A DNA stretch of 64,000 bases from Cytobacillus dafuensis (GTDB taxonomy: Bacteria > Bacillota > Bacilli > Bacillales > Cytobacillaceae), in the NCBI RefSeq assembly GCF_007995155.1, contig NZ_CP042593.1:2646001-2710000 (forward strand), read 5' to 3'. The notes under the pieces were generated by a model, which saw only the letters and a program-made list of their open reading frames with translations, made no database searches and was not told the DNA's origin. The position numbers and the translations under genes are program-made. This document shows positions 36,078 to 44,172 of this stretch, piece by piece; positions within the stretch are counted from its first letter, which is position 1; each line of letters begins with the position of its first letter.

Positions 36078-37463
36078 TCATGAAGATAGTACAGGTGATT
36101 TATAAACTTCTTCTATAACTTGACCATCAGCATTTGGAAGTTCCCTACCAATAAGTTTTGATATAGTAGGAGCTACGTCAACTGCTTTTATTAAAGGTAA
36201 TTCTACTCCATTACGAATAGCTGGACCTGAGGCAACAAAGATCGCTTTCATTATATCCTTAGTCGGTAAATAACCATGCGTTCCAGCCATATTGTCTAAA
36301 TGAATTGTCTTTGATTGTGCATTGTTCGTATCATTTATTCCAGAATGTCCATATCCCTGAAATGTTTCTATTTGCTTAGGATGTGCTCCAAACTTCCAAT
36401 CATCTGCTGCTTCAATAACAAGGTCTGGAGCAAGGCGTGCATTATCTTCTAGTGTTGGCACCCCTAATTGCGAGAAACTTTCCGGGACAAAAATGGTTTC
36501 TACAGACTCTTGCTGCTCTAATAATTCTTTTACTTGTGCTAATAATCTTGCTTTCTCAACTGGGTCCTTTTCTTGAATATAGATGAAGCCTGAGCCAGAT
36601 TGAGAGATGTGTAGAACCTTACTATTCTCGAAACTTTCTGAGATCCATCCCTTTTCTTCAAATATATAATTAGGATTAAAAACATTTATATAATTTTGAT
36701 GCCCATGATCTGACATAATAAAGATATTCGTTTGATCATAAATGCCTTCTTGCTTTAAAGTACTTAGGATGTCTCCTATCCTCTCATCAACATATTCGAT
36801 AGACCATAAGATTTCTTCTGCATTTACTCCAAAATCATGTTGATAGCTGTCAGGTAACAAGAAGTGTAATTGTAGTAGATTTGGACGATGCTTCCTAATC
36901 AGGTATTTTGAAATTTCTGCTGTCAGCCAATCTTGCATATGTCCACGAGCGTGATCTAAGCTCCAAATAGCATATTTATCAACTGGTAAACCTGCTTCCT
37001 TTAATTCATTCCAAAAAGAGGTTGTGCTAAATTTCTCAAATAATTCTTGATTATAAAATTCTGGAATATTAAAATCTATAGATTTTGCTTCTTTTGTTAA
37101 CGGCCAACAAATAGATGCCGTAGTCCATCCATTCTTTTTGGCGAGATCATAATATGTTTCTTGTAAGAGAGTTTCTTCTTTATTTACATGGACATCACCC
37201 GCATAACAAATAACCTCTTGTTTTTCTCGATCAAAAGACCAGTTCCCCACGACACCATGCTTACTAGGATAAGTACCAGTCACAATACTAGAATGAATAG
37301 CCCAAGTCTCGCTTGGATAAATACTTTCCAATCCTCTCGCTACTGCTCCATTTTGGATTAAACTGCGCAAATTAGGCGCTTGAAGTTTCGGATTTTCCAA
37401 ATAGTGTTGAGCAAGTCCATCGATGCTAATTACTATTACATATTGATTATTTTTTTTCGACAT
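36078..37463 (-). CDS. Cytosolic ENPP-type phosphodiesterase (alkaline phosphatase superfamily)
   Basis: 461 aa without signal peptide or lipobox. Metal and nucleophile sites of nucleotide pyrophosphatase/phosphodiesterases are visible: D15 in ISIDG, the probable nucleophile T53 in YPSETWAIHSS, LLPDSYQHDFG near 205, MSDHGHQN near 263 and GAHP/HSGIND near the C terminus. Enzymes of this group hydrolyse phosphodiesters such as glycerophosphocholine. The context (GlpP, G3P-type importer, phosphatase) supports release of glycerol-3-phosphate from imported glycerophosphodiesters. AGGAGG precedes the ATG, and glpP ends 27 bases before. Confidence 0.82.
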   Translation of the reverse strand: MSKKNNQYVIVISIDGLAQHYLENPKLQAPNLRSLIQNGAVARGLESIYPSETWAIHSSIVTGTYPSKHGVVGNWSFDREKQEVICYAGDVHVNKEETLLQETYYDLAKKNGWTTASICWPLTKEAKSIDFNIPEFYNQELFEKFSTTSFWNELKEAGLPVDKYAIWSLDHARGHMQDWLTAEISKYLIRKHRPNLLQLHFLLPDSYQHDFGVNAEEILWSIEYVDERIGDILSTLKQEGIYDQTNIFIMSDHGHQNYINVFNPNYIFEEKGWISESFENSKVLHISQSGSGFIYIQEKDPVEKARLLAQVKELLEQQESVETIFVPESFSQLGVPTLEDNARLAPDLVIEAADDWKFGAHPKQIETFQGYGHSGINDTNNAQSKTIHLDNMAGTHGYLPTKDIMKAIFVASGPAIRNGVELPLIKAVDVAPTISKLIGRELPNADGQVIEEVYKSPVLSS

Positions 37464-37490
37464 ATTGGAACCTCCTGGAAAATGAAGATG

Positions 37491-38063
37491 TTAGAGTGAT
37501 TTAAATATATTTAAATCCCATAATGATTGGTCACCGATTGCAGTAGCAGTAGCTCCTGCTTTTAAAGCTTCTCTTACCTCATGCTCCTCTTTGATTAAAC
37601 CAGCAGAGATAATTGGGCAAGGAATTTTTTGCTTTAAATCTTTAATAACTCTAGGCATTAATCCTGGCATAATTTCTACAGCATCTGGCTTTACATCTAG
37701 AACATTTTTTATTCCTAATTCATAAGCTTGAGTGTCAAGTAAAAATAAATGTTGAACAGTAAGAATCCCCTCTTTTTTTGCTGCAAGAAGTAAATGAGTT
37801 TTAGTAGTAACAATTCCATCAGGCTTTACCTGCCTTGATAAATATTTAATACCTTCTTTATCTTTTGCTAGTCCCTTAACAAGGTCAACATGTATAAAGA
37901 TCTTTTTATCATTGCTTCTAGCAATTTTTACATTTTCTTCTAAAGTTAAGATATCACCTGTCATTAAAAATATGGTATCGATAGGTGTCTGGACTGCATA
38001 ATTCATGTGGTTAACATCCCTTACGGCTGCTATGACGGGATTGTTAATAGAAAATTCACTCAC
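37491..38063 (-). CDS. glpP: Glycerol-3-phosphate-responsive antiterminator GlpP
   Basis: 190 aa TIM-barrel protein of the GlpP family. Visible features are FIHVDLVKGLAKDKEGI (about 55-72), DAVEIMPGLMP and CPIISAGLIKEEHEV, which form the phosphate-binding side of the barrel. With glycerol-3-phosphate bound, GlpP binds leader RNA and prevents termination. Start is GTG after GGGGGATG. It is the first gene of the operon and stands behind one of the two leaders, so it probably controls itself. Confidence 0.88.
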   Translation of the reverse strand: MSEFSINNPVIAAVRDVNHMNYAVQTPIDTIFLMTGDILTLEENVKIARSNDKKIFIHVDLVKGLAKDKEGIKYLSRQVKPDGIVTTKTHLLLAAKKEGILTVQHLFLLDTQAYELGIKNVLDVKPDAVEIMPGLMPRVIKDLKQKIPCPIISAGLIKEEHEVREALKAGATATAIGDQSLWDLNIFKSL

Positions 38064-38112
38064 TCTTACATCCCCCTATTTTTTCAGATGGAAACTAGTA
38101 TATAGTAAAATT

Positions 38113-38224
38113 AAAAGGAGAAAACACATTTGCCTAGCTTTAACACAATATACATATATAAAATATTAATATATTTGTATATTGTGAAAATTAGCTATAC
38201 AAAGGTTTTCTCCTATTCTCCACC
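38113..38224 (-). promoter_or_regulatory. GlpP-type terminator/antiterminator leader before glpP
   Basis: Minus-strand RNA: GGTGGAGAATAGGAGAAAACC, then GTATAGCT and CACAATATACA. The complementary arm is TGTATATTGTG ... AGCTAGGC ... GTTTTCTCC with TTTT after it. The long arms total about 38 bases each, with an AT-only loop. Confidence 0.75.
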
Positions 38225-38660
38225 TATATAATCAACTAATATTCATTTATGTTTATTAATATTGCCTATTACAAGTTTTATAATACCAATAGTTTATAAA
38301 TAAAATATTAACTATGTTTTAATGTTTTGTAAATTTTGTTCCCGTGCAAAATATAGCTGTATAAATAGTGGTTTTTTTTTGCGACTTCTTATTCAATTAA
38401 TTTTCCCGATCGGAAGACATTTTTTTAATTAACTGTAGCCTTGAAATAAAGTTTGATTAAAAAAACTCTATAAACCTTGATAAGAGAACAAATAAAAAAA
38501 GCGTGTTTTGAAAAAAAGATTGATCATTTCTGTGAACCTTATTCTAGGATAGCGCCCAATTGTTGAAGAGCATTAATGTGTCAATCACCCGTTAGTACAA
38601 TAAGAAAAAAAGAGCGATGATATTAAAATATCCAATTATCGCTCCCAAAAGAATTCTAGA
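38225..38660. other. Gap between the glpP leader and tyrZ
   Basis: No gene. It must contain the glpP promoter (minus strand); no single best box stands out in the AT-rich sequence. A weak repeat copy (38500-38570, right end AGCGCCCAATTGTTGAAGAG) lies here. Confidence 0.45.
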
Positions 38661-39875
38661 TTATTTAATGAAACGTATAAATCGCTTTTTACCAATTTGT
38701 AATACGTCTTCATTCATTAATACACGGTCTAACTCATCTTCATTTATTTTTTCTTTATTGAGCTGTACTCCATTTTGTTTAACTAAACGTATAAATTCGC
38801 TTTTACTTTTTACGATTCCTTTTTCAAGAAGCTGTGGAATGATGGCTTCAACTGTTTCTGCACCAATTTCTATTAAAATTTTAGGAATGTCATCTGGTAT
38901 TTCTTTTTTACTAAAAGCCGTTTCAAAATACGTTATCGCTCTTTTTGTTTCTTCTTCTCCCCAGTATAAATTCGTGATGATTTTAGCTAATTTAAGTTTA
39001 ATATCTCTTGGATTAACTCCTTTTTCAAGAAGCTGTTTAATGTTTTCTATTTCATCTGGATGTTCATCCGTTGCCAACTCAAAGTATTTAACAATGAGGC
39101 TATCGGGTACTTCCATAACCTTTTTAAACATTACTTCTGCCGGTTCATTTACTCCGATATAATTTCCAAGACTTTTGCTCATCTTTTCTATACCATCAAG
39201 ACCTTCAAGCAAGGGCATGAAAATGGCAATTTGCTTTTCTAATCCCAAATGTTTTTGAAGTGTACGACCCATTAGAATGTTAAATGTTTGGTCTGTACCG
39301 CCTAATTCAATATCCGCTTGGACCTCTACCGAATCGTACGCTTGCATTAGTGGGTAAAAAAATTCGTGAATTCCGATTGGTACTTGATTTTTATATCTGT
39401 TTTGGAAATCATCACGTTCCAATATTCTCGCAACTGATGTGGTTGCTGCCAATTTAATAACTTCCTCGAATGTTAATTTTGAAAGCCACTCACTATTAAA
39501 GTGGACAGCTGTTTTTTCTGAATCTAACACTTTAAAGATTTGTTCAAAGTATGTTTTTGCATTTGCTTTAACCTGTTCGTCACTTAATGCTACTCGGCCT
39601 TTTGCTTTTCCTGTTGGATCCCCAATACGACCTGTAAAATCACCGATAATAATTACGACTTTATGACCTAGATCTTGCATCTGTTTTATTTTTCTTAATA
39701 CAACTGCATGACCTAAGTGAATATCAGGTGCAGAAGGATCAAGCCCTAATTTAATAGTAAGCGGAGTCTGTAACTGGTATGACTTCTCTAATTTAGCCAG
39801 TAACTCTACCTCGTTTACTACTTCTTGAACACCTTTCATGATAATTTTTAATTGTTCTTCAGGTTTTACAAACAT
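38661..39875 (-). CDS. tyrZ: Tyrosyl-tRNA synthetase, TyrZ type
   Basis: 404 aa, class I synthetase that charges tRNA-Tyr. The HIGH motif appears as HLGH (PDIHLGHAVVL, near residue 48) and the second motif is KMSKS (IEKMSKSLGN, near 230). KMSKS rather than KFGKT marks the TyrZ-like branch, as opposed to the housekeeping TyrS of B. subtilis. A C-terminal S4 RNA-binding domain covers about 340-404. AAGGAGATGTTAGT sets the start at 39875; 18 further codons upstream are open but are leader. Controlled by the T-box upstream. A separate tyrS elsewhere in the genome is likely. Confidence 0.9.
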   Translation of the reverse strand: MFVKPEEQLKIIMKGVQEVVNEVELLAKLEKSYQLQTPLTIKLGLDPSAPDIHLGHAVVLRKIKQMQDLGHKVVIIIGDFTGRIGDPTGKAKGRVALSDEQVKANAKTYFEQIFKVLDSEKTAVHFNSEWLSKLTFEEVIKLAATTSVARILERDDFQNRYKNQVPIGIHEFFYPLMQAYDSVEVQADIELGGTDQTFNILMGRTLQKHLGLEKQIAIFMPLLEGLDGIEKMSKSLGNYIGVNEPAEVMFKKVMEVPDSLIVKYFELATDEHPDEIENIKQLLEKGVNPRDIKLKLAKIITNLYWGEEETKRAITYFETAFSKKEIPDDIPKILIEIGAETVEAIIPQLLEKGIVKSKSEFIRLVKQNGVQLNKEKINEDELDRVLMNEDVLQIGKKRFIRFIK

Positions 39876-39937
39876 ACTAACATCTCCTTGAAATATTATT
39901 TCTAATATTGCAAGTTCTATAAGAAGCAAAGGATAAT

Positions 39938-40265
39938 AAAAAAACGCCCTTTTGGATTAACCAAAAGGACGATTCATCTCGTGTTACCACCTTTAATTCA
40001 TAAGCAACTCACATTGCTTATCTTAATAAGTACAGTCGTTTGACGATACTTTAACACATGATTACGGGTGCTTATCCGGTGTAGCCTACTAAGGAAATCC
40101 TGTTCGGTACACAGCTCCAAGATGTATTCACAATCGTTCAACATGCACCTCTCATCAACCGGTAACTTTCTGTCTGTTTACATGATTGCTACTCTTTCTT
40201 ATCATAGCCTTTTTTCTTATACTCCGAAATGTTTTAAACAAATCTTCGTTATGCAGATATTAATG
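39938..40265 (-). ncRNA. Tyr-specific T-box riboswitch
   Basis: Minus-strand RNA. Stem I contains AGAGTAGC near the 5' end and a specifier segment GTGAATACATCT with the tyrosine codon UAC. The T-box sequence AAAGGTGGTAACACGAG lies at 39993-39977. The terminator CGTCCTTTTGG-TTAAT-CCAAAAGGGCG followed by T residues lies at 39971-39938. Uncharged tRNA-Tyr would pair with the specifier and T-box and let transcription reach tyrZ. Confidence 0.92.
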
Positions 40266-40271
40266 TTATTG

Positions 40272-40300
40272 ATTCTATCTATGTTATTTAAATTTGTCAA
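40272..40300 (-). promoter_or_regulatory. Sigma-A promoter of the T-box/tyrZ transcript
   Basis: TTGACA (40300-40295), 17 bases, TAGAAT (40277-40272) on the minus strand. Confidence 0.8.
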
Positions 40301-40317
40301 TTCAGTAGATTCCTAAC

Positions 40318-40413
40318 CCAGAAAATGGCTCTATTACTGAAAAAGGCACAATTCCTTTTCATGAAGAAAGACGCTTTCCTTATTTCAGAAAAGCGCCCGA
40401 TCGTAATATAAGG
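40318..40413 (+). repeat. Dispersed hairpin repeat, copy 8 (extended)
   Basis: CCCAGAAAATGGCTC start, GGCACAATTCC stem part, then a second stem GACGCTTTCC...GGAAAGCGCCC-like region and the right end CGATCGTAATATAAGG. It touches the IS110 element's upstream terminator. Confidence 0.55.
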
Positions 40414-40443
40414 TCAGCCAGTTTTTTCTGGTTGACCTTTTTT

Positions 40444-40645
40444 CATGAGGTCTTATGATAGCGGTAGTCGGGGTAGAACGCAGCGCCCGTGGGACTGGAT
40501 CCCGTCAGCAAAACTGTTCACCCCCTACTTGTATAAACATGTTTTAGGCTGGTTGGGACATAGATCCCGTTTAACAAGCGAACCTATGGCATTACAAGGA
40601 GTTTAGTGGTTACCGACTAATTCATTTCTAGGAGGAGATTGATAA
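40444..40645 (+). ncRNA. Candidate bridge RNA region of the IS110 element
   Basis: About 200 bases between the left edge and the transposase, with no open frame. It contains two matching hairpins, GGGA-CTGGA-TCCC (40491-40503) and GGGA-CATAGA-TCCC (40555-40568), each followed by GT. Two comparable loops are what a bridge RNA needs for target and donor pairing. Location upstream of the gene is that of the IS110 (not IS1111) subgroup. Inference from family knowledge. Confidence 0.5.
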
Positions 40646-41884
40646 ATGAATCCAGTGATTGGTCTGGATGTTTCAAAAGGAGAGAGTCAGGTTCAAGCCT
40701 TTTTAGATAAAGGAAAACCTTATCGTAAAAGCTTTAGTGTAAAGCATACTTTGGATGGTTTAGATAGTTTATTAGATTTCTTAAAGGAGGTTACGATAGC
40801 ATCAGAGGGGATGAAACCTTCGGTTATCTTGGAATCAACTGGTCCTTATCATTCCCCTGTTGTCCAGTTTTTAGATGAACAAGACTATGTGTATATTATG
40901 GTGAACCCTCTTGTGTCTCATCGCTCACGTAGTGCCAATCTTAGAAAGGTAAAGACAGACCCTGTAGATGCGTACCAACTTTGCGAGCTATTCTACAAGG
41001 AAGAGTTAGAGCCTCATAGAAAAAGAGGAATTCAGTTATTAAATCTAAGAAACCTCACCAGACAACAGGAAGCAATTGTAGGTGTCTCATCGCAAACAAA
41101 ATTACAATTACAAACTCTATTGGATCAAGTATTTCCTGAGTATCGAGGTGTTTTTGGAGCTCTATATTCCAGAGTCTCTTTAAATGTCCTTAATACATTT
41201 CCTACATCAGAGTCTGTATTAAAAGTATCAAAGTCAGCGTTAATCGACATTATTTCATCCTTGTGTAAGAGTCGATCAAATCAGTGGGCTGAAGAGAAAG
41301 CAGAGAAACTTATTGAGGCGGCTGAAAGAAATCCATTTCAACATAATATGTACGACAGTCACATCTTTAATCTTAAGATATTAATCAATATCGTTCTTCA
41401 ATACGAAGAGCACCTATCGAAGTTAGCAGCTGAAATAGATGCCCTCGCTGAAGAATTGGAAGAATATAAGATTATCCAATCTATCCCTGGTATCGGAGAA
41501 AAAATTGCGGCAACAATCATCTCAGAAATTGGAGAGATAGAAAGGTTTAATCACCCTAAAAAGTTAGTTGCATTTGCAGGAATAGACCCTAGTGTTTACT
41601 CTTCTGGTCGATTTACAGCTACAAAAAACAAAATTACTAAACGAGGATCTAGCCGATTAAGACGATCTCTATATATGGCTGTAAGATGCGGAATTCGTGA
41701 TACCAGAAAGCAAAAGACAACAGATGAGATCATTGCAAGAAACAAAAAACTACGAGAGTTTTATGATAAAAAACGCGATGAAGGTAAACCATTTAGGGTT
41801 GCAGTTATTGCTTGTGTGAATAAGCTCTTACATTGGATCTATGCCTTATTGAAAAGCAAAACAACCTTCCAAGATATAGCTTAA
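40646..41884 (+). CDS. IS110-family transposase (DEDD recombinase)
   Basis: 412 aa and intact. The N-terminal RuvC-like DEDD domain has D8 in IGLDVSKG, the glutamate in VILESTGPYH near 73, and the aspartates in KTDPVDAYQL near 111. The C-terminal Transposase_20 domain carries the helix-hairpin-helix IPGIGEKIAATIISEIG and the catalytic serine region AGIDPSVYSSGRF. A coiled helical region lies between. GGAGGAG precedes the ATG by eight bases. Full length and no lesion suggest recent or present activity. Confidence 0.92.
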   Translation: MNPVIGLDVSKGESQVQAFLDKGKPYRKSFSVKHTLDGLDSLLDFLKEVTIASEGMKPSVILESTGPYHSPVVQFLDEQDYVYIMVNPLVSHRSRSANLRKVKTDPVDAYQLCELFYKEELEPHRKRGIQLLNLRNLTRQQEAIVGVSSQTKLQLQTLLDQVFPEYRGVFGALYSRVSLNVLNTFPTSESVLKVSKSALIDIISSLCKSRSNQWAEEKAEKLIEAAERNPFQHNMYDSHIFNLKILINIVLQYEEHLSKLAAEIDALAEELEEYKIIQSIPGIGEKIAATIISEIGEIERFNHPKKLVAFAGIDPSVYSSGRFTATKNKITKRGSSRLRRSLYMAVRCGIRDTRKQKTTDEIIARNKKLREFYDKKRDEGKPFRVAVIACVNKLLHWIYALLKSKTTFQDIA

Positions 41885-41910
41885 CTACTACATCAATCTA
41901 TCAAATGAAA

Positions 41911-41943
41911 AACCTTCCAAACAGTATATTCGGAAGGTTATTT
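41911..41943 (+). terminator. Terminator after the IS110 transposase
   Basis: AACCTTCC-AAACAGTATATTC-GGAAGGTT followed by ATTTGT. Confidence 0.7.
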
Positions 41944-42034
41944 GTCATGGACAATTTAAGTATAGCATGGATAAATAAAGTTTTTTATTGAAAAATGTTG
42001 ACAAACTATTAGCTGGTTTTGTTGAATATTGTTA

Positions 42035-42078
42035 TTGAAGTAAAGCCCCCGTTACTTTAAGTACATGTGTTCACAAAA
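42035..42078 (+). repeat. TTAAGTACAT dispersed motif, weak copy
   Basis: GTTACTTTAAGTACATGTG then TTCACAAA. Confidence 0.3.
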
Positions 42079-42160
42079 TCAAACCCAAAAAATGAAATGA
42101 ACAAAGGTAAGAGCATGAATTCGTAATTGAATTCACATACTTTTTTGCCTTTTGCAATTA

Positions 42161-42469
42161 CTACATGCCTGACAGTCCAGCAATGATAACAAACGTTGTC
42201 CAAACTATATTTGCAAATGAAATGATTATAAAGATTATCCTCATAACAATATCAACAATACTTAATTTTAGTTCTTTTGTCTTTAAAAACATCAAAAATA
42301 TAGCAGTTAAGGAAAATGCATATGATAAAAATGCCCCAATCCAGAACCACATCATACCAACAGTATAACTTGAACCCCAATACGCCATAGTTTGAAATAT
42401 CATGCCAAATACAATTCCGATGATAGATAAAATAAATGAATAATTGCTAATTTTTTTGAGATTTTCCAA
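42161..42469 (-). CDS. Small three-helix membrane protein, unknown
   Basis: 102 aa. Hydrophobic helices at about 10-28, 38-62 and 72-98. Aromatic residues cluster in the loop AYWGSSYTVGMMWFW. The start is a TTG nine bases after GGGGG. No family was recognised and the neighbours give no hint. Confidence 0.55.
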   Translation of the reverse strand: MENLKKISNYSFILSIIGIVFGMIFQTMAYWGSSYTVGMMWFWIGAFLSYAFSLTAIFLMFLKTKELKLSIVDIVMRIIFIIISFANIVWTTFVIIAGLSGM

Positions 42470-42700
42470 AACTCTTCGCCCCCTTTTCAGTTTCTTTATA
42501 GTGTAATTTTACACTATAAATACTAAAATTATAAGGAGAATTCGGAAAATAATTGCTTATAAGACACAAAAAGTAACTTTTCCACAAAATTTAACAAAAA
42601 TAATAAAACGATTATTTAATAACGGATTAACATAAAAAAGCATGGTTGATTCCATACAAGATTGACTATGTTCGATTTACTTTCTAATAAATCCTTCCTT

Positions 42701-42773
42701 TACTCCACAATTTGGCCCTATTATTGAAAAAGGCACAATTCCTCTTCAAGAATTGCGCCCGTTTATCGAATAA
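42701..42773 (+). repeat. Dispersed hairpin repeat, copy 9 (best preserved)
   Basis: TTACTCCACAATTTGGCCC, then the stem GGCACAATTC-CTCTTCAA-GAATTGCGCC (nine of ten pairs), then CGTTTATCGAATAA. Confidence 0.75.
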
Positions 42774-42820
42774 CACTGATATTGATTTGTGGGGATGCTT
42801 GAAATGTTTTTAAGGGATAA

Positions 42821-42982
42821 TTATTTTCCCCACAATCTAGTCCTATCAATTGGTACAATCTCCAGACCATCTATTCGTTTATGAATTATAGGATTTTTGA
42901 AAGGGTCATGGTTTTCTTTTTCAATATGATGACGAGCACGAATACTTAAGCCGAAAACATCTAGATAATTACGGTAACTCAT
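42821..42982 (-). CDS. Small hypothetical protein
   Basis: 53 aa, MSYRNYLDVFGLSIRARHH at the start, hydrophilic and basic. AAGGAG lies eight bases before the ATG at 42982, which is preferred over two upstream ATGs. The C-terminal codons (RTRLWGK) are formed by a half copy of the dispersed repeat (CCCCACAATCTAGTCC at 42828-42843), so the original C terminus may have been replaced. Confidence 0.45.
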   Translation of the reverse strand: MSYRNYLDVFGLSIRARHHIEKENHDPFKNPIIHKRIDGLEIVPIDRTRLWGK

Positions 42983-43033
42983 TTGGTTCATCTCCTTGAA
43001 ACGTTTAAAAATATTATCTGTCTTTTTTATCAA

Positions 43034-43473
43034 AACATTCCAGAAGGAACAATTATCAACTATCTAGTTAACTTCATAAGAAATTAGGTATCATCATTTA
43101 ACATACAGGGGTTTGGCAGAATTGAATTACAAAACAAAAAAATGATTAATGATAAAGAATATAAAAAACTAAATTGGTTAATTCATTTTAAAAAATTTAG
43201 TTCATAGAAGTATGTATACACCACTTTATCGAATTATTCATTTTTGAATATAAAAAACCCTTATCTAGATGATCTGACCCTGTCAAGTAGACACAAAAAT
43301 AAGATAGTTAAGAAACCTGGCTTCTATAGTTTCAGGTTGAATTTTTTTAGCTACAAAAAAAGAACACCGCAGCAATCATCCTCACCCATCACAATAAATG
43401 ATTTTCCCCACTTTATGAATATACCAACCATTTGGGATAATTTACAAATTTCCAAAAACATTAAAGTCCTCCT
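43034..43473. other. Gap with a probable IS3-type end
   Basis: No gene. TGACCCTGTCAAGTAGACAC at 43275-43294 resembles the terminal repeat of IS3/IS150-type elements. A transposase is absent, so it is a relic. The plus-strand frame at 43244-43483 covers this relic and is not taken as a gene. Confidence 0.4.
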
Positions 43474-43507
43474 TAGTCGTTAATACTATTGATTGAATTA
43501 ACGACTA
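43474..43507. repeat. 11-bp inverted repeat before the coat-protein cluster
   Basis: TAGTCGTTAAT ... ATTAACGACTA around 12 bases, ending just before the GGAGG of the first gene. It could act as a transcript-stabilising or attenuating hairpin. Confidence 0.5.
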
Positions 43508-43523
43508 TGGAGGTTAATTAGAA

Positions 43524-43769
43524 ATGGATAATCAAAAATTAGCTGATCATGAATCATTGGATTTACATGAAGTTATTAATTTCAAAACCCTTTGCTTAGC
43601 GAAATCAAAACTAATGCAAGGATTGGTATTTGATCATGATTTGAGAGCATTAATGCAAAAAGATGTTGAACAATCCATACAAGCGCTTTGGGAATTACAG
43701 GCAATTTATCAACGTGCACCTTTTGAAGCTCCTGTTCCTCAAAACCGGCCAACACCAATAATCAATTGA
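43524..43769 (+). CDS. yraG: Spore-coat-associated small protein, YraG type
   Basis: 81 aa. [22 protein letters not shown] is the shared core of the small CotF-partner proteins; the same core (LHEVLEIHEMAAFKTTCLTKSK) recurs in the gene at 45327. GGAGG lies ten bases before the ATG. It is the first gene of a five-gene row whose order matches B. subtilis yraG-yraF-adhB-yraE-yraD, a group tied to the mother cell and the spore coat. Confidence 0.75.
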   Translation: MDNQKLADHESLDLHEVINFKTLCLAKSKLMQGLVFDHDLRALMQKDVEQSIQALWELQAIYQRAPFEAPVPQNRPTPIIN

Positions 43770-43785
43770 AAAGGAGGCAAATTCA

Positions 43786-44154
43786 TTGAACCATGACTAT
43801 TTAGACCCTATAAACTCGCTACACGTACCTGAGCTAGCAGATACCACATTTGCGATGGATTTACTTCTTCGTGCCAAAGAAGGTGTTCGCAATATTGCGG
43901 TTGCATTAACGGAGTCAGCATCACCTGATGTTAGAACGCTCTTACGAAACCAATTAATGCAAGGTATTGCCATGCACCAAGAAATTACAGAACTTATGAT
44001 TAATAAAAAATGGTTCCATCCATACGAACTAAGTGAACAGTATAAACTAGATCAACTCTCTGCCAACAATACATTGATGATTGGCAAAATGAATCTATTC
44101 CCTGTTGAGACCAATAGAAAAGGTATGTTTGACCGGACACCTGATGATCACTAA
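43786..44154 (+). CDS. yraF: CotF-family spore coat protein, YraF type
   Basis: 122 aa. All-helical ferritin-like CotF domain: [22 protein letters not shown], then [18 protein letters not shown] and a C-terminal [19 protein letters not shown]. Such proteins sit in the spore coat; their exact part is unknown. AAAGGAGG precedes the start codon (TTG by sequence at 43786). It is 16 bases after yraG and 18 bases before the dehydrogenase. Confidence 0.8.
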   Translation: MNHDYLDPINSLHVPELADTTFAMDLLLRAKEGVRNIAVALTESASPDVRTLLRNQLMQGIAMHQEITELMINKKWFHPYELSEQYKLDQLSANNTLMIGKMNLFPVETNRKGMFDRTPDDH

Positions 44155-44172
44155 CACTGGAGGCTGTATAGC

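Larger units (their letters stand above)
40411..41945 (+). mobile_element. IS110-family insertion sequence
   Basis: One intact transposase gene, a structured non-coding segment before it, and a terminator after it. IS110 elements have no long inverted repeats, so the ends cannot be fixed by eye; the borders given are approximate. A terminator-like hairpin AGGTCAGCCAG-TTTTTT-CTGGTTGACCT (40411-40437) stands at the left edge. Confidence 0.7.

Noticed and set aside
43244..43483. 79-residue plus-strand gene before the coat cluster
   Set aside because: It runs over a probable IS3-type end and has no start signal.
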